Shown: positions 8,440 through 17,936, numbered from the stretch's first letter. The stretch is DNA of 64,000 nucleotides from Solirubrobacteraceae bacterium (GCA_017744415.1 JAGIBJ010000062.1:1-64000), one strand, 5' to 3'. Notes: generated from the sequence alone by a model not told the origin. A program made the numbers and translations.

Positions 8440-8472
8440 GCGTCCGCGGATCGCCGGGATCCGCGGTGACGC
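8440..8472 (-). terminator. Hairpin between 8522 gene and hemE
   Basis: GCGTC-CGCGGATC at 8440-8452 pairs with GATCCGCGG-TGACGC at 8458-8472. It is the second of two consecutive hairpins downstream of the gene ending at 8522, and no U-tract follows. Confidence 0.4.
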
Positions 8473-8485
8473 CCGCGGCGTGGGT

Positions 8486-8515
8486 GCTGAGCGTGGGCGG
8501 ATCCCCACGCTCAGC
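8486..8515 (-). terminator. Strong hairpin after 8522 gene
   Basis: GCTGAGCGTGGG pairs with CCCACGCTCAGC around a short loop, starting 6 bp after the stop codon at 8522. It probably ends that transcript before the separate hemE promoter. Confidence 0.55.
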
Positions 8516-8521
8516 CGAGGC

Positions 8522-9277
8522 CTACGGGAGCAGGCTCGCGAGGTGCTCCCGGAACGACGTCGTCGCGCGGGGCTGCACCGACATCGCGCCTTCGTCGTCG
8601 GTCGACAGCACGACGAGGCCGGCGGGCCCGAGATCGGCCCACTGGTAGCGCGAGATGACGAGTTCGCCGTCGTCGACCCAGCGAAGCTCGATGCGGCGGA
8701 GCGAGTCGGCGGCGATGGCGTCGCCGATCGCCTGGGCCGTCGGCACCTCGACCGGCTTGCCGGCACTCAGCTGCTCGAACGCGGCCTCCAGCTCGTCGGT
8801 CGTGATCGGGCTGGGTACGCCGTCGGCACCGCGCGCGGCACCGTCGAGCCCGAGGAACTCGGCGACGCGAGCCTCGAAGCCGTCGTAGGCGACGCCGTTC
8901 AGACCGATCATCGGGTCCTCAGCCGCGACGCACTCGATCACGTGTTCCTCCGTGTGCTCGTCCGCCACCGCGAACCAGGTGCGGCGGGCCTCGTCGACGG
9001 TGGCCTCGAGCGCGAACTCGCAGCTCACGATGGGGGCCAGCAGCGGTGCGACGCTCTCGAGCAACGTGAGGTCGTTGCCGTCGCGGAGGAGCAGGCCGCG
9101 CTCGACGACGTGGTCGAGCACCTCGAACCAGGCCTCCTCCGGCTGCGCAGGAAGCTGCGGGAGCACGAGCGGGAGGCGCCCGTCGAGGTGCGCGAGCATT
9201 GCCAGCTCGGCGACGTTGAGGGCGAGTTCGGCGTCAGCGGGAGCGACGCCGGACGCAGGATCGGCAGGCTGGGACAT
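8522..9277 (-). CDS. Hypothetical acidic protein
   Basis: A 251-residue acidic cytoplasmic protein without signal peptide or membrane segment. I do not recognise the family. The arrangement of an N-terminal helical part (LALNVAELAMLAHLDGRL), a central beta-rich part and a C-terminal LISRYQWADLGPAG segment vaguely recalls EspG-type chaperones, but no diagnostic motif supports this. The start is set at ATG 9277 because TACCAT lies 8 nt upstream; a longer start at 9313 would place the promoter inside the coding region. Two strong hairpins follow the stop, so it is transcribed separately from hemE. Confidence 0.65.
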   Translation of the reverse strand: MSQPADPASGVAPADAELALNVAELAMLAHLDGRLPLVLPQLPAQPEEAWFEVLDHVVERGLLLRDGNDLTLLESVAPLLAPIVSCEFALEATVDEARRTWFAVADEHTEEHVIECVAAEDPMIGLNGVAYDGFEARVAEFLGLDGAARGADGVPSPITTDELEAAFEQLSAGKPVEVPTAQAIGDAIAADSLRRIELRWVDDGELVISRYQWADLGPAGLVVLSTDDEGAMSVQPRATTSFREHLASLLP

Positions 9278-9285
9278 GGCGAGCG

Positions 9286-9291
9286 ATGGTA
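9286..9291 (-). promoter_or_regulatory. -10 box of 8522-9277 gene
   Basis: TACCAT fits TANNNT and ends 8 nt before the ATG at 9277. Confidence 0.45.
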
Positions 9292-9354
9292 AGTGGCGAG
9301 GCGGCCGTGTCAAGACCGACCCGACCTTCCGTCGACGCGTGCGGAGCCCGCGAG

Positions 9355-10008
9355 TCAGTCGACCAAGCCGCGGCGGCCCGCCCAGACCGCCAGCTCGTGG
9401 CGGCTGGAGAGCTGGAGCTTGCGGAGCACCGCACTCACGTGGGTCTCGACGGTTCGCGGGCTGATCTCGAGCTTGAGCGCGGCCTGCTTGTAGGAGTAGC
9501 CACGGCCGATGAGGCGCAGCACCTCGCGTTCGCGCGGCGTGAGCTGCTCGACCTCGGGGTCGACCGCACCGATCGGCGCGCGGCCCGAGAACGCCTCGAG
9601 CACGAATCCTGCGAGGCGAGGCCCAAACACGGGCTCGCCGGCGCGCACCTGCTCGACGGCGGCGACGAGCTCATCGGTCGCGATCGACTTCTCGACGTAG
9701 CCGCGGGCGCCGGCGCGCACGACGGCGATCACATCCTCGGGCGCGTCGCTGACGGTGAGCGCAAGGAAGCGCTGGCTCGGGCGCTGCGCGAGCACCTGCT
9801 CGATCACGGCGACGCCGCCGCCATTCGGCATGTGGACGTCGAGCAGCACGACATCGGGGGCAGCCGCGACGACGATGCGCACGGCCTCCTCGACCGTCGC
9901 GGCCTCGCCAACCACGTGCACGCGCCCGGCGAGTTCCGCGCGCACCCCCGCGCGGAACAGCTGATGGTCATCGACCAGCACGACGGTGGGGAGCGTGTGG
10001 CCGGTCAC
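9355..10008 (-). CDS. NarL/LuxR-family response regulator
   Basis: A 217-residue two-domain regulator. The receiver domain starts with VVLVDDHQLFRAG and has the phospho-acceptor Asp57 in VVLLDVHMPNGG. The C-terminal LuxR-type helix-turn-helix is marked by LTPREREVLRLIGRGYSYKQAALKLEISPRTVETHVSAVLRKL-type spacing. GTG 10008 is chosen as start because GGGAG lies about 6 nt upstream and the receiver begins within ten residues. It is the last gene of a three-gene operon, 73 bp after the kinase that should phosphorylate it. Confidence 0.9.
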   Translation of the reverse strand: MTGHTLPTVVLVDDHQLFRAGVRAELAGRVHVVGEAATVEEAVRIVVAAAPDVVLLDVHMPNGGGVAVIEQVLAQRPSQRFLALTVSDAPEDVIAVVRAGARGYVEKSIATDELVAAVEQVRAGEPVFGPRLAGFVLEAFSGRAPIGAVDPEVEQLTPREREVLRLIGRGYSYKQAALKLEISPRTVETHVSAVLRKLQLSSRHELAVWAGRRGLVD

Positions 10009-10081
10009 CGGCAGCTCCCACCGCGCCGCGCGAGGGCCGAGCGCCGCTTCAGCGAGCGGCGGCGATTGCGGGATGAACACG

Positions 10082-11380
10082 TCACGCCACCCCACCTTCG
10101 CTGCGGGAGGCGTCGAACCGCAAGGCCACCTCGGTGCCACCGGTGGACGAGTCGATCGCTGCGGTGCCACCAATGTGTTCCATGCGGCCGATGATCGCGT
10201 CGCGAACGCCGCGCCGCTCCTCGGCGACCTGGGCAAGATCGAACCCGGCGCCGGTGTCGCGGACGAATACCTCGCGCACCGTGCCCTCCACCTCGATGAA
10301 CACGCGTACCGGCGATCCAGCGTGGCGGACGGCGTTGCGCATCGCCTCACGGGCGGCGCGCACCATCGCATCGGCCGCACGATCGAACGGCGCGTCGCCG
10401 ACGGCCACCACCTCGATCCGCGCGCCCGGCTCCTCGTCCTCCACCTCCTGGGCGGCGACGCGCACGGCGCCGGCGAGGGTGTCGGACGATGCCTCGTCGC
10501 GGCCCGCGAGCCAGGCCCGCAGGCTCCGCTCCTGCTGACGTGCGAGTTGCTGCACGCGCGCGGGATCCTCGGCGTTGCGGTTGATCAACGCGAGGGTCTG
10601 GAGCACCGAGTCGTGGAGGTGCGCGGCGATGGTCTGCTCATCGCGGGCCGGAAGGCGGGCGTCGGCCGCAGGACTCGTCCTGCCGGCCGCCGGCGCGCCT
10701 GAAGCGGCACGCCGCGAGGTGCGCACGCCCCAGTACCCAGCCGCCAACGCGGCGACGGCGAAGAGCACGAGCAGGAACATCCCGGCCAGCATCAGCAGCG
10801 CGAGCGAGCGGCCGTCGAAGATGTCGGAGATCGTCGAGAGACGATCGATGAACCAGCTCGCCCCGACCCACGCGCCGCCGAGGAAGACGACGGTGCCGCC
10901 GAGCAGCCCGGTGAGATCGACGAGCACGGCGCGCGCATCTTGCCCATCCGCGAGCGACTGCCACGGCGTACTGCCGCGAGCCGACCGCGTGCGGAGCCGC
11001 AGCAGGCTCGAGGCGCCGAGGAGCACGCCGATCACGCACGTCCACGTGGCGAAGGCGAGCTGGCCGCCCCCGAGGGTCGCGGTGATCGCCCAGAGCGCGC
11101 CGACGACCAGCATCGCGAGCACGCCGACGGCGACGACCAACGCCTCACCGGACCGAAGCGCCACCCAGCCGCGGCGGACGAGCGCCCCCGCGAGCAGCAG
11201 CACGGCGATCGCGGCGAATGCGCGGACGGGCACGGCCGAGGCGTTCGGCCCTGCGGCGAGCGACCAGGCGAGCGCCGCCGAGGCGGCGAGGCCGCCGGCG
11301 ACCGCCGATCGCTGAAGACGTGGCGCCGGGCGTGCCGCGGAAGCCGTGTCGGTGCCTTGGAGGGAGAACGGGGCACGCAT
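10082..11380 (-). CDS. Sensor histidine kinase (HisKA_3 type)
   Basis: A 432-residue membrane kinase. Six or so hydrophobic segments fill residues 25-220. These are followed by a HisKA_3 dimerisation region with HLHDSVLQTLALI (phospho-acceptor His near 256) and a HATPase domain with AMRNAVRHAG (N box) and VRDTGAGFDL (G1 box). HisKA_3 kinases pair with NarL-type regulators, as here. The ATG overlaps the stop codon of the upstream gene by one base (TGATG), a sign of translational coupling. The signal sensed is unknown, but the upstream partner may participate. Confidence 0.88.
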   Translation of the reverse strand: MRAPFSLQGTDTASAARPAPRLQRSAVAGGLAASAALAWSLAAGPNASAVPVRAFAAIAVLLLAGALVRRGWVALRSGEALVVAVGVLAMLVVGALWAITATLGGGQLAFATWTCVIGVLLGASSLLRLRTRSARGSTPWQSLADGQDARAVLVDLTGLLGGTVVFLGGAWVGASWFIDRLSTISDIFDGRSLALLMLAGMFLLVLFAVAALAAGYWGVRTSRRAASGAPAAGRTSPAADARLPARDEQTIAAHLHDSVLQTLALINRNAEDPARVQQLARQQERSLRAWLAGRDEASSDTLAGAVRVAAQEVEDEEPGARIEVVAVGDAPFDRAADAMVRAAREAMRNAVRHAGSPVRVFIEVEGTVREVFVRDTGAGFDLAQVAEERRGVRDAIIGRMEHIGGTAAIDSSTGGTEVALRFDASRSEGGVA

Positions 11381-12690
11381 CAGCGCACCTCCTTCGACGA
11401 CGGGGAGCTGACGACGGCGAGGTGGGCGAACGGGGGCGGGGGATCCCGATCGATCCGTGCCACTCCGTCGCTCCCGGCGCGATAGACGCGCACGGTGCCG
11501 TTGCCGTTGACGGAGAGGTGGTGGGTGACCTGGCTGCCGGGCTGGTTGACGTAGGCCGTCTGCCAGTAGCTGCGCTTGTCGAACGTGGTTGCGCAGGTGC
11601 CGGCGGCGAGCGCAGCCGAGTTCCGGGCGGCGACCACCCAGCGCTCCGCCCACTTGCGCCACACCCGGTACTGACGGGCGACGTGCGAGCCCGTGGGGCG
11701 CTCACGCCACTGGTCAGCGATGCCGACGTCGCCCGGCGAGGGCGGCAGCGCGATGTTCTCGGGCCAGCGCGCATCACCGACCTGCTCGGACCCGTTGATC
11801 GACACGGGCTGGCCGCCATCCCACGAGAGGTAGGCCGGGCCGATGTCTCGCGGGTAGTCGCGCACGAAGATCATCCCGGGAGCGCTGAGCGCGAGCCGCA
11901 GGCGCGGAGCCCGCGGATCGGTGACCGGGCGCATGTAGTTCCAGACCGGGCGACCGTCGCGGCCGACGTCGGAGTTCGCCGGCTCACGTACCGTGCGGCC
12001 GTACGCGTTCACGTTCGAGGGCGTGAAGCCGCCGTACTGCCAGTCGGGCGCCCGGAACGAGTTCGTCGAGTCGTAGTAGCTCGGGCCGTTTTCGATGGCG
12101 CCGAGGATGCGCGGCATCGCGAGCGCGAGCCCGCGCACGCCGCTCGTCGGGAGCTCCGGCTGCGACGCCGCGAGCTCCACGTGCACGCATTTGCCGACGG
12201 GCAGCGCGACGTAGATCCGGCCATCATCGGACGATGCCGCCACCGTGGTGGTCTGGCCCTCCACGAACGCCGTCCGGCGTAGATCGAGGAACACCGAGCC
12301 ATGGCCACGCGTGTACGGGCTGCCGGTCTCGAGCTCCTGCGTGGTGCGCGGCTCCACCCGCAGCAGACCGAAGCTGCGGTCGATCCGCGCGGGCTGCGTG
12401 GTGATCATCGCCGCCGTGAGTACGAGCGCGCCAGTGGCCAGCGCCAGCGGGAGCGCCGCCCGGCGCAAGAGCGTCGCGGCCAGCAGCATCGTGATGAGGC
12501 CCGCGACGAGCACGAGGCCGCCGAGCCCGAACAATGCGAGCGGCCCGCCGATCAGGCCGGCGGCGACGACCACCGCGCTCCAGAGCAGCAGGCGGAGGGT
12601 CCACCACCCGACTTCGGGGAGCACGGCACGCGTGATCGCGCGGTGCGGCGGCTGGCCCTCAGCAGGCGGGTCGGGCGGGGTAGTGGGCAT
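11380..12690 (-). CDS. Membrane protein with large external domain, two-component operon partner
   Basis: A protein of about 436 residues, first gene of the kinase/regulator operon. Residues 20-90 hold three hydrophobic segments. The segment SVFLDLRRTAFVEGQTTTV..SSDDGRIYVALPVGKCV resembles the beta-stacked YvqF/LiaF-like fold. The remaining extracytoplasmic part of about 270 residues, ending just before the coupled kinase start, is unfamiliar. The start may be ATG 12690 or ATG 12699; neither has a clear ribosome binding site. By analogy with LiaF it could modulate the kinase, but that is inference. Confidence 0.65.
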   Translation of the reverse strand: MPTTPPDPPAEGQPPHRAITRAVLPEVGWWTLRLLLWSAVVVAAGLIGGPLALFGLGGLVLVAGLITMLLAATLLRRAALPLALATGALVLTAAMITTQPARIDRSFGLLRVEPRTTQELETGSPYTRGHGSVFLDLRRTAFVEGQTTTVAASSDDGRIYVALPVGKCVHVELAASQPELPTSGVRGLALAMPRILGAIENGPSYYDSTNSFRAPDWQYGGFTPSNVNAYGRTVREPANSDVGRDGRPVWNYMRPVTDPRAPRLRLALSAPGMIFVRDYPRDIGPAYLSWDGGQPVSINGSEQVGDARWPENIALPPSPGDVGIADQWRERPTGSHVARQYRVWRKWAERWVVAARNSAALAAGTCATTFDKRSYWQTAYVNQPGSQVTHHLSVNGNGTVRVYRAGSDGVARIDRDPPPPFAHLAVVSSPSSKEVR

Positions 12691-12845
12691 GGAATGCATG
12701 GTCGGTGCAGGCGCGCCGCGCGAACACCCGGACCTGCACGTGGGAGTCTCCGGGATGTCCCGGAGCGCTGCGCGCCGCATCGGACGCCGCTGACGCACTC
12801 TCGGCGACCCGCCGAGGCCCTGAGCGCCCAGCAGCAGGCGTGCTC

Positions 12846-12851
12846 TACGAT
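12846..12851 (+). promoter_or_regulatory. -10 box of UDP-xylose synthase gene
   Basis: TACGAT, a good match to TANNNT, ends 8 nt before the ATG at 12860. Confidence 0.55.
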
Positions 12852-12859
12852 TCGGCCCT

Positions 12860-13801
12860 ATGCCGACGACTGTCGTGACCGGCGGAGCCGGCTTCCTTGG
12901 TTCCCATCTGTGCGAGACGCTGCTCGCGCGCGGCCACCGGGTGATCTGCGTCGACAACCTGGAGACGGGCTCGCTGCGGAACATCGACCACCTCCGCCAG
13001 CCGGAGTTCGAGTTTCGCCAGATCGACATCATCGAGCCCTACTTCGTCGACGAGCCGATCGATTTCGTCTACCACCTCGCCTCGCCGGCGAGCCCGATCG
13101 ATTACCTCCGCCTGCCGCTGCAGACGCTCAAGGTCGGCTCGCACGGCACGCACCACACGCTCGGCCTCGCGAAGAAGCACCGCGCGCGCTTCCTGATCGC
13201 CTCCACCTCCGAGGTGTACGGCGATCCGCAGGTGCACCCGCAGCCGGAGACCTACTGGGGTCACGTGAACTCGGTCGGCCCGCGGGGCGTGTACGACGAG
13301 GCCAAGCGCTACGCCGAAGCCCTCACGATGGCGTACCACAACCAGCAGGGCGTCGATACGGCGATCATGCGCATCTTCAACACGTACGGCCCGCGGATGC
13401 GCGCGCAGGACGGCCGCGCGATCCCGACCTTCATGCGTCAGGCGCTGCAGGACAAGCCGATCACCGTGTTCGGCGACGGCAGCCAGACCCGTTCGTTCTG
13501 TTACGTCGACGATCTGATCGCCGGCATGATCCTCCTCGCGGAGAGCGGTGTGCACGAGCCGGTGAACATCGGCAACCCGAACGAGTTCACCCTGCTCGAG
13601 CTCGCTGAGCAGGTGGTCGAGGTGACCGGCAGCAAGAGCGAGATCGTGTTCGAGGCGCTCCCGACCGACGACCCGAAGATCCGCCGCCCCGACATCACGC
13701 GCGCCAAGCAGCACCTCGGCTGGGAGCCGAAGGTCGAGCTGCACGACGGCCTCGTGAAGACGCTGGAGATCGCGGGCGTCGAGCAGCTCATCGGCCACTA
13801 G
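12860..13801 (+). CDS. UDP-glucuronate decarboxylase (UDP-xylose synthase)
   Basis: A 313-residue extended-SDR enzyme that converts UDP-glucuronate to UDP-xylose using bound NAD. The N-terminal [10 protein letters not shown] binds NAD, and [12 protein letters not shown] is typical of the UXS group. The catalytic triad sits in STSEVYGDP and Tyr145/Lys149 (YDEAKRY). [11 protein letters not shown] and [15 protein letters not shown] complete the signature. It opens the exopolysaccharide region and supplies a nucleotide sugar to the downstream glycosyltransferases. UDP-glucuronate 4-epimerase is a less likely alternative. Confidence 0.92.
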   Translation: MPTTVVTGGAGFLGSHLCETLLARGHRVICVDNLETGSLRNIDHLRQPEFEFRQIDIIEPYFVDEPIDFVYHLASPASPIDYLRLPLQTLKVGSHGTHHTLGLAKKHRARFLIASTSEVYGDPQVHPQPETYWGHVNSVGPRGVYDEAKRYAEALTMAYHNQQGVDTAIMRIFNTYGPRMRAQDGRAIPTFMRQALQDKPITVFGDGSQTRSFCYVDDLIAGMILLAESGVHEPVNIGNPNEFTLLELAEQVVEVTGSKSEIVFEALPTDDPKIRRPDITRAKQHLGWEPKVELHDGLVKTLEIAGVEQLIGH

Positions 13802-13824
13802 CCGGTGGCGCACATCAGCTGATC

Positions 13825-13850
13825 GAAGGGCGTCCCGCGGGGCGCCCTTC
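13825..13850 (+). terminator. Hairpin after UDP-xylose synthase gene
   Basis: GAAGGGCG pairs with CGCCCTTC around a 10-nt loop 24 bp past the stop, followed by GTCGTTC. It is a plausible intrinsic terminator with a weak tail. Confidence 0.55.
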
Positions 13851-13869
13851 GTCGTTCAGGGCGCGCCGA

Positions 13870-13926
13870 GATGGTGATTCCATGGCGCGCGTGCGGACGC
13901 AGCGCGGGGCTCTGGAATCAACCATC
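13870..13926. terminator. Inverted repeat between convergent genes
   Basis: GATGGT-GATTCCA near 13870 pairs with TGGAATCAACCATC ending at 13926, at the stop codon of the convergent secreted-protein gene. Another convergent-gene hairpin without a U-tract. Confidence 0.4.
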
Positions 13927-16052
13927 TAGCGCCGGATGACGATCGGCAGTGCCTTGCGGCCGCCGACGGTGCCGCCGACGCCCATGAACACGATCTTCAG
14001 CTTGTAGGCGCCGGCCGGGAGGCGCTTGCCGGCGAGGCAGCCGGTGAACGTGGTGCGGGTGGCGCCCGCGGCGACCGTGAAGGTGAGCGCAGGCTTGAGG
14101 TTGCGGGCCTTGCCGCCTTTCGGGGTGCTCGTGACGACGATCCGGATCTTGCCGGCCGTGTTGGTCGTGAACTGCAGCGGGAGGCCACCGGCGGCGGGCG
14201 ACACCGAGGCGCCGCAGTTGCCGGGGGCGAAGCGCTTGCGGGCAAGCGCGCGCACCCCGAGGAGCTTGGCGGCCACCGCCGACTCGGCGCGTTGGGTGGC
14301 CTCGGCACCGGTGCCCGAGACCGTCGCTGCCGGCGTCGCGGACGACGACGCCGTGGAGGGCGACTTGGCGGCGATCGTCGGCGCAGGCGTCGTGCCCGGC
14401 TTCGGGGTGACGAGCGGCTTGGGCGTCGAGGTGGGCGCCGGCGTGCTGCCCGGGGCGGGGGTCGCAGACGGCGCGGGGCTGCTCCCCGGGGCGGGGGTCG
14501 CGGTCGGCGCGGGGGTGCTGCCCGGGGCGGGGGTCGCGGTCGGCGCGGGGGTGCTGCCCGGGGCGGGCGTCGCAGTCGGGGCGGGCGTGCTGCCCGGGGC
14601 GGGGCTGGCGGTGGGCGTGGGGGTCGGCGTGGCGTTGCCAGCTCCGGGAGCCCCCGGCTGGATCGTCGACGCGATGAGCGACGCCATCGCCTGCGCGGCG
14701 GTGCCGCCTGCTTGCGTGCGGCGCTCCCAGAGGAGCAGGGCGTTGCCGTTCGCGTCGGCGCCCACCACGGGCGCGCTCGCGATCCCGGAGGCCGGGCGCA
14801 CGTCGGAGGAGGTCCAGAAATCGTTGGCGATCGGGGCGAACACCGCCGCCTGCACGCGGTCGGTGGTGGAGCCCGTGCCCGCCGCCCAGGCGACGATGCC
14901 AGTGCCGTCGGAGCCGACGGTCACGGTCGGCGGCCCGGCGGTGATGCCGGTGGCCGACACCTGCCGGTTCACCTCCCATGCGCTCGTGCCCGGCGTACGG
15001 CGGGCCGCGGCCACCGCGCCCGTGGCACTCGCGCACGTGTGATCGGCGGGCTCGATCCAGCTCACGACGGCGCCGCCCGCCTGGCTCGTGCCGATGGCCG
15101 GCTCGCAGCCGTTGGCCCCGGAGAGCCACTCAGCCGTCCAGCCCGTGGCGCCGAGCGCGCGGCTCGCGCCCCACACGCCCTGCGAGACCCCGGAGTCGAC
15201 GCTGATCAGCTCCCAGGCGAGCACACCGTTGCCGGCCTCGTCCATCTTCAGCTGGGGGTCCACGACCGACTGCGAACTCGCGTTGAACACCGTCTTCGTC
15301 GCCGTGAACGTGGCGGCCGTCTTCGCACGCGTCATCGCCTTCATGGCCACGGTGCCGATGTACGGCGGCGTGTAGGAGATCCCCGTCTCCACCCAGGCGA
15401 GGGCGGCGTTGCCGTTGGGATCGGCGGCGACGCGCGGGAGCGAGAGGTTGGCACTGGTCGACGAGACCGTCTGGATCGCGGCCGACGTGCCGGAGGTGGA
15501 GACCGAGGCGACGCGCACCTGAGTGTAGTCGGCGGTCACCTGGCGCCAGGCGACGAGCGCCGAGCCATCGGGCTCAAGGGCGATGCTCGGGGTGTTGGCG
15601 GAGTAGGCGGTGTCCGACACCGTCACGGGCGTGGACCAGGTCGCGGAGGTGGCCGGGCGGGTCGACACCTGGATGGTGCCGGTGGCGTTGGCCGAGATGC
15701 GGTCGGTCCAGGCGAGCGCCGCACGGCCGCGGGCATCGGTGACGAGGGTGATGTCGGTGACGTAGGCGGCCGAGCTGGCGGGGACGCTCACGCGCTGAGC
15801 CGTGGAGAGCGTCGTGGCGCCGCTCGGGCGGCGTGCGGCCCAGAGTTCGCTACCGGTGCCTGCAGGCTGCTGCCAGGCGACCGTCTGGCCGGCGCCGTCG
15901 GCGCCCGCGCGCTGCTGCGCCACGCCGCTCGCGGCCCCATCGGCCAACGCCGACCAGGTGGGGGACGCCTCGGCGACCGCGGGCAGCGACGTGAGCAGCA
16001 GCAGTGGAAAGAGCGCGGCGAGCACTCGCGCGATGTGGCTGGGACGAGCCAT
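13926..16052 (-). CDS. Large secreted beta-repeat protein with Pro-rich linker
   Basis: About 708 residues. A signal peptide (VLAALFPLLLLTSLPAVAEA) is followed by roughly 420 residues of repeating blade-like units, each with a D..G.A...W core (for example DARGRAALAW, DPNGNAALAW, DEAGNGVLAW, DANGNALLLW). This suggests a beta-propeller. Next come a Pro/Thr/Ala-rich linker of 12-residue repeats and a C-terminal domain of about 130 residues with two cysteines. Start 16052 is preferred: TACGTT lies 10 nt upstream and overlaps codons of the longer starts at 16058 and 16073. Probably a surface or matrix protein; ligand unknown. Confidence 0.75.
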   Translation of the reverse strand: MARPSHIARVLAALFPLLLLTSLPAVAEASPTWSALADGAASGVAQQRAGADGAGQTVAWQQPAGTGSELWAARRPSGATTLSTAQRVSVPASSAAYVTDITLVTDARGRAALAWTDRISANATGTIQVSTRPATSATWSTPVTVSDTAYSANTPSIALEPDGSALVAWRQVTADYTQVRVASVSTSGTSAAIQTVSSTSANLSLPRVAADPNGNAALAWVETGISYTPPYIGTVAMKAMTRAKTAATFTATKTVFNASSQSVVDPQLKMDEAGNGVLAWELISVDSGVSQGVWGASRALGATGWTAEWLSGANGCEPAIGTSQAGGAVVSWIEPADHTCASATGAVAAARRTPGTSAWEVNRQVSATGITAGPPTVTVGSDGTGIVAWAAGTGSTTDRVQAAVFAPIANDFWTSSDVRPASGIASAPVVGADANGNALLLWERRTQAGGTAAQAMASLIASTIQPGAPGAGNATPTPTPTASPAPGSTPAPTATPAPGSTPAPTATPAPGSTPAPTATPAPGSSPAPSATPAPGSTPAPTSTPKPLVTPKPGTTPAPTIAAKSPSTASSSATPAATVSGTGAEATQRAESAVAAKLLGVRALARKRFAPGNCGASVSPAAGGLPLQFTTNTAGKIRIVVTSTPKGGKARNLKPALTFTVAAGATRTTFTGCLAGKRLPAGAYKLKIVFMGVGGTVGGRKALPIVIRR
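14435..14625 (-). repeat. Coding tandem repeat, 36-bp unit
   Basis: About five 36-bp units encode PAPGSTPAPTAT with small changes. Near-identical nucleotide copies (GCCCGGGGCGGGGGTCGCGG on the plus strand) indicate recent expansion. Encodes the stiff linker of the secreted protein. Confidence 0.75.
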
Positions 16053-16346
16053 GGGCATCTCGAACGTACGCACGCGCGATCCCGCCTACCAGCGTTCGCC
16101 GGATCCTCATACGCGCTTCCTTTCGCCAACGCGCCGGGATCTGGACGGACGTCCACCCTGATCGTCATGCGGCCGTCGAGAGGGCCCCGTCGAGGCAGGC
16201 GTTCCGCTCCGCTCCGATTCGCCATCCGTGCGATGTGGCACGGGTTGCCCACGTGCCGGGGTGTGCGCCCCATAGACTGCGATAGCTCGCCCGGCGCAAC
16301 TTCGGGCCCGCGCGTGGGTTCACATCCTCGCGAGAGCTCCCAGCCG

Positions 16347-17852
16347 ATGGCCGTTCGTACACCTGATCCCGTCACTCCCCTGCGTCGCCCTGCCGCCGCC
16401 GTGACCGAGACCCGCGACGCCCGCAACACCCGGCCCCCCGCCCTCGCGTTCCTCCTGCGCGCGTCCACGTTCCGCGTGATCGGGCGCATCGCGTCGTTGC
16501 TCCTCGTCGATGCGTTCGCGATCTTCGCTGCCCTGTTCATCGCCCTGAGCGTGAAGGCCGTCGTCCGCGACGTCTGGCACCTCGATCCCGTGCTCGCGGC
16601 GACCAAGGACTACTTCTCCTTCACCTACCTGCTCACGGTGCTGCTCTTCTCGCGCTCGGATCTCTACGCCGAGCGTGCGGCCCGGCCCGGCTCGTCGAAG
16701 GTGGTCGCGGCGCTGTTCCAGGTGACGCTGGTGGCCGTCGTCTATGGCGTGATCAGCGGCCAGGAGTTCAACTCGTACTACATCTTCTACGGCACGCTCA
16801 CGTTCGCGATCGCGATCGTCGTGGCGACCCGCTGGGCCTACGAAGCAGTCACCGGCCTGCTGCTTCGCTCCGCCGGCTACCACCGCCGCGCGATCGTCGT
16901 GGGCGAGCAAGAGGATCTCGCTGCGCTGAGCCGCTCGCTCGAGAAGAGCCGCCACGAGCCCATGCAAGTGGTCGCCCGCGCCTCGATCACTGCCCGCGGC
17001 GATGAGATCACGCCGATCGCCGAGCTCGCCGCGATCGACGTACTGCTCGACCGCTACCCGGTCGACGAGGTGATCCTCGCCGAGCCGACGTACGCCGAGG
17101 GCGACGTGATCGACCTCGTCTCGAGCTGCCACGCCCGCGGCGTGCGCGTGCGGATCGCGCCGGCCACCACCGACGTCCTCATCCGCCGTGCCGAGTTCGT
17201 GCCGGGATCCGCGACGCCGCTCTTCGAGGTGCGCGCACCCGTCTTCGAGGGCTTCGACTTCTGGACCAAGCGCGCGTTCGATCTCGTCGTCGCGAGCCTG
17301 CTGATCGTCATCCTCGCGCCGTTCATGGCCGTGATCTTCACGCTCATCAAGCTCGACTCGCGCGGGCCGCTCTTCTACCGCTCCCGTCGCCCCGGGCTGG
17401 GCGGCGTGCCGTTCGACTGCCTGAAGCTGCGCACGATGGTCGTCGGCGCCGACCAGATGCAGTCGACGCTCGAGCAGGACAACGAGGCAGATGGCCCGCT
17501 GTTCAAGATCCGTAGCGATCCGCGCGTCACGCGCATCGGAGCGTTCCTCCGCCGCCTGTCGCTCGACGAGCTGCCCCAGCTCCTCAACGTGATCCGCGGC
17601 GAGATGAGCCTCGTCGGCCCGCGACCGCTCCCGGATCGCGACTTCGAGCAGCTCACCGATCGCCACCGTCGCCGCTACGAAGTGCTGCCCGGCATGACCG
17701 GCCTCTGGCAGATCTCCGGCCGCTCGGATCTCACCTTCGACGAGCTCGTCCGCCTCGACTTCCAGTACCTCGAGGCATGGTCGATTTCCCTGGATCTGGC
17801 CATCATGGCCAAGACCATCCCGGCGGTTCTCCGCAGCCGCGGCGCCTACTAG
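16347..17852 (+). CDS. Polyprenyl-phosphate sugar-phosphotransferase (WcaJ/WbaP type)
   Basis: A 501-residue membrane enzyme that transfers a hexose-1-phosphate to undecaprenyl phosphate, starting exopolysaccharide synthesis. Four or five N-terminal membrane segments precede a CoA-binding-like domain (RRAIVVGEQEDLAAL). One more membrane helix then leads into the bacterial sugar transferase domain: FDCLKLRTM, RVTRIGAFLRRLSLDELPQ, NVIRGEMSLVGPRPLP and MTGLWQISGRSDL. The frame stays open far upstream, but the ATG at 16347 begins the recognisable protein. TAGACT at 16272-16277 would give a leader of about 60 nt. Confidence 0.92.
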   Translation: MAVRTPDPVTPLRRPAAAVTETRDARNTRPPALAFLLRASTFRVIGRIASLLLVDAFAIFAALFIALSVKAVVRDVWHLDPVLAATKDYFSFTYLLTVLLFSRSDLYAERAARPGSSKVVAALFQVTLVAVVYGVISGQEFNSYYIFYGTLTFAIAIVVATRWAYEAVTGLLLRSAGYHRRAIVVGEQEDLAALSRSLEKSRHEPMQVVARASITARGDEITPIAELAAIDVLLDRYPVDEVILAEPTYAEGDVIDLVSSCHARGVRVRIAPATTDVLIRRAEFVPGSATPLFEVRAPVFEGFDFWTKRAFDLVVASLLIVILAPFMAVIFTLIKLDSRGPLFYRSRRPGLGGVPFDCLKLRTMVVGADQMQSTLEQDNEADGPLFKIRSDPRVTRIGAFLRRLSLDELPQLLNVIRGEMSLVGPRPLPDRDFEQLTDRHRRRYEVLPGMTGLWQISGRSDLTFDELVRLDFQYLEAWSISLDLAIMAKTIPAVLRSRGAY

Positions 17853-17936
17853 CTCGCGCACCCCGCCGCTCGTGACCGCCGTCACGGATCATCACGAGCG
17901 GGGCACCGGACGCCGTGATCCGGGAAACTGCTCCTG

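Noticed and set aside
7283-9292. 669-codon plus-strand frame opposite hemE and its upstream neighbour
   Set aside because: hemE signatures on the minus strand are unambiguous; the plus frame is an antisense shadow.
14435-14625. Minisatellite or regulatory repeat
   Set aside because: The 36-bp periodicity is in frame and encodes a Pro-rich linker, so a coding explanation suffices.
14292-16346. Open frame extending the sugar phosphotransferase by 685 codons upstream
   Set aside because: It is antisense to the secreted beta-repeat protein, Arg/Gly-rich, and lacks domains. It is a by-product of high G+C.
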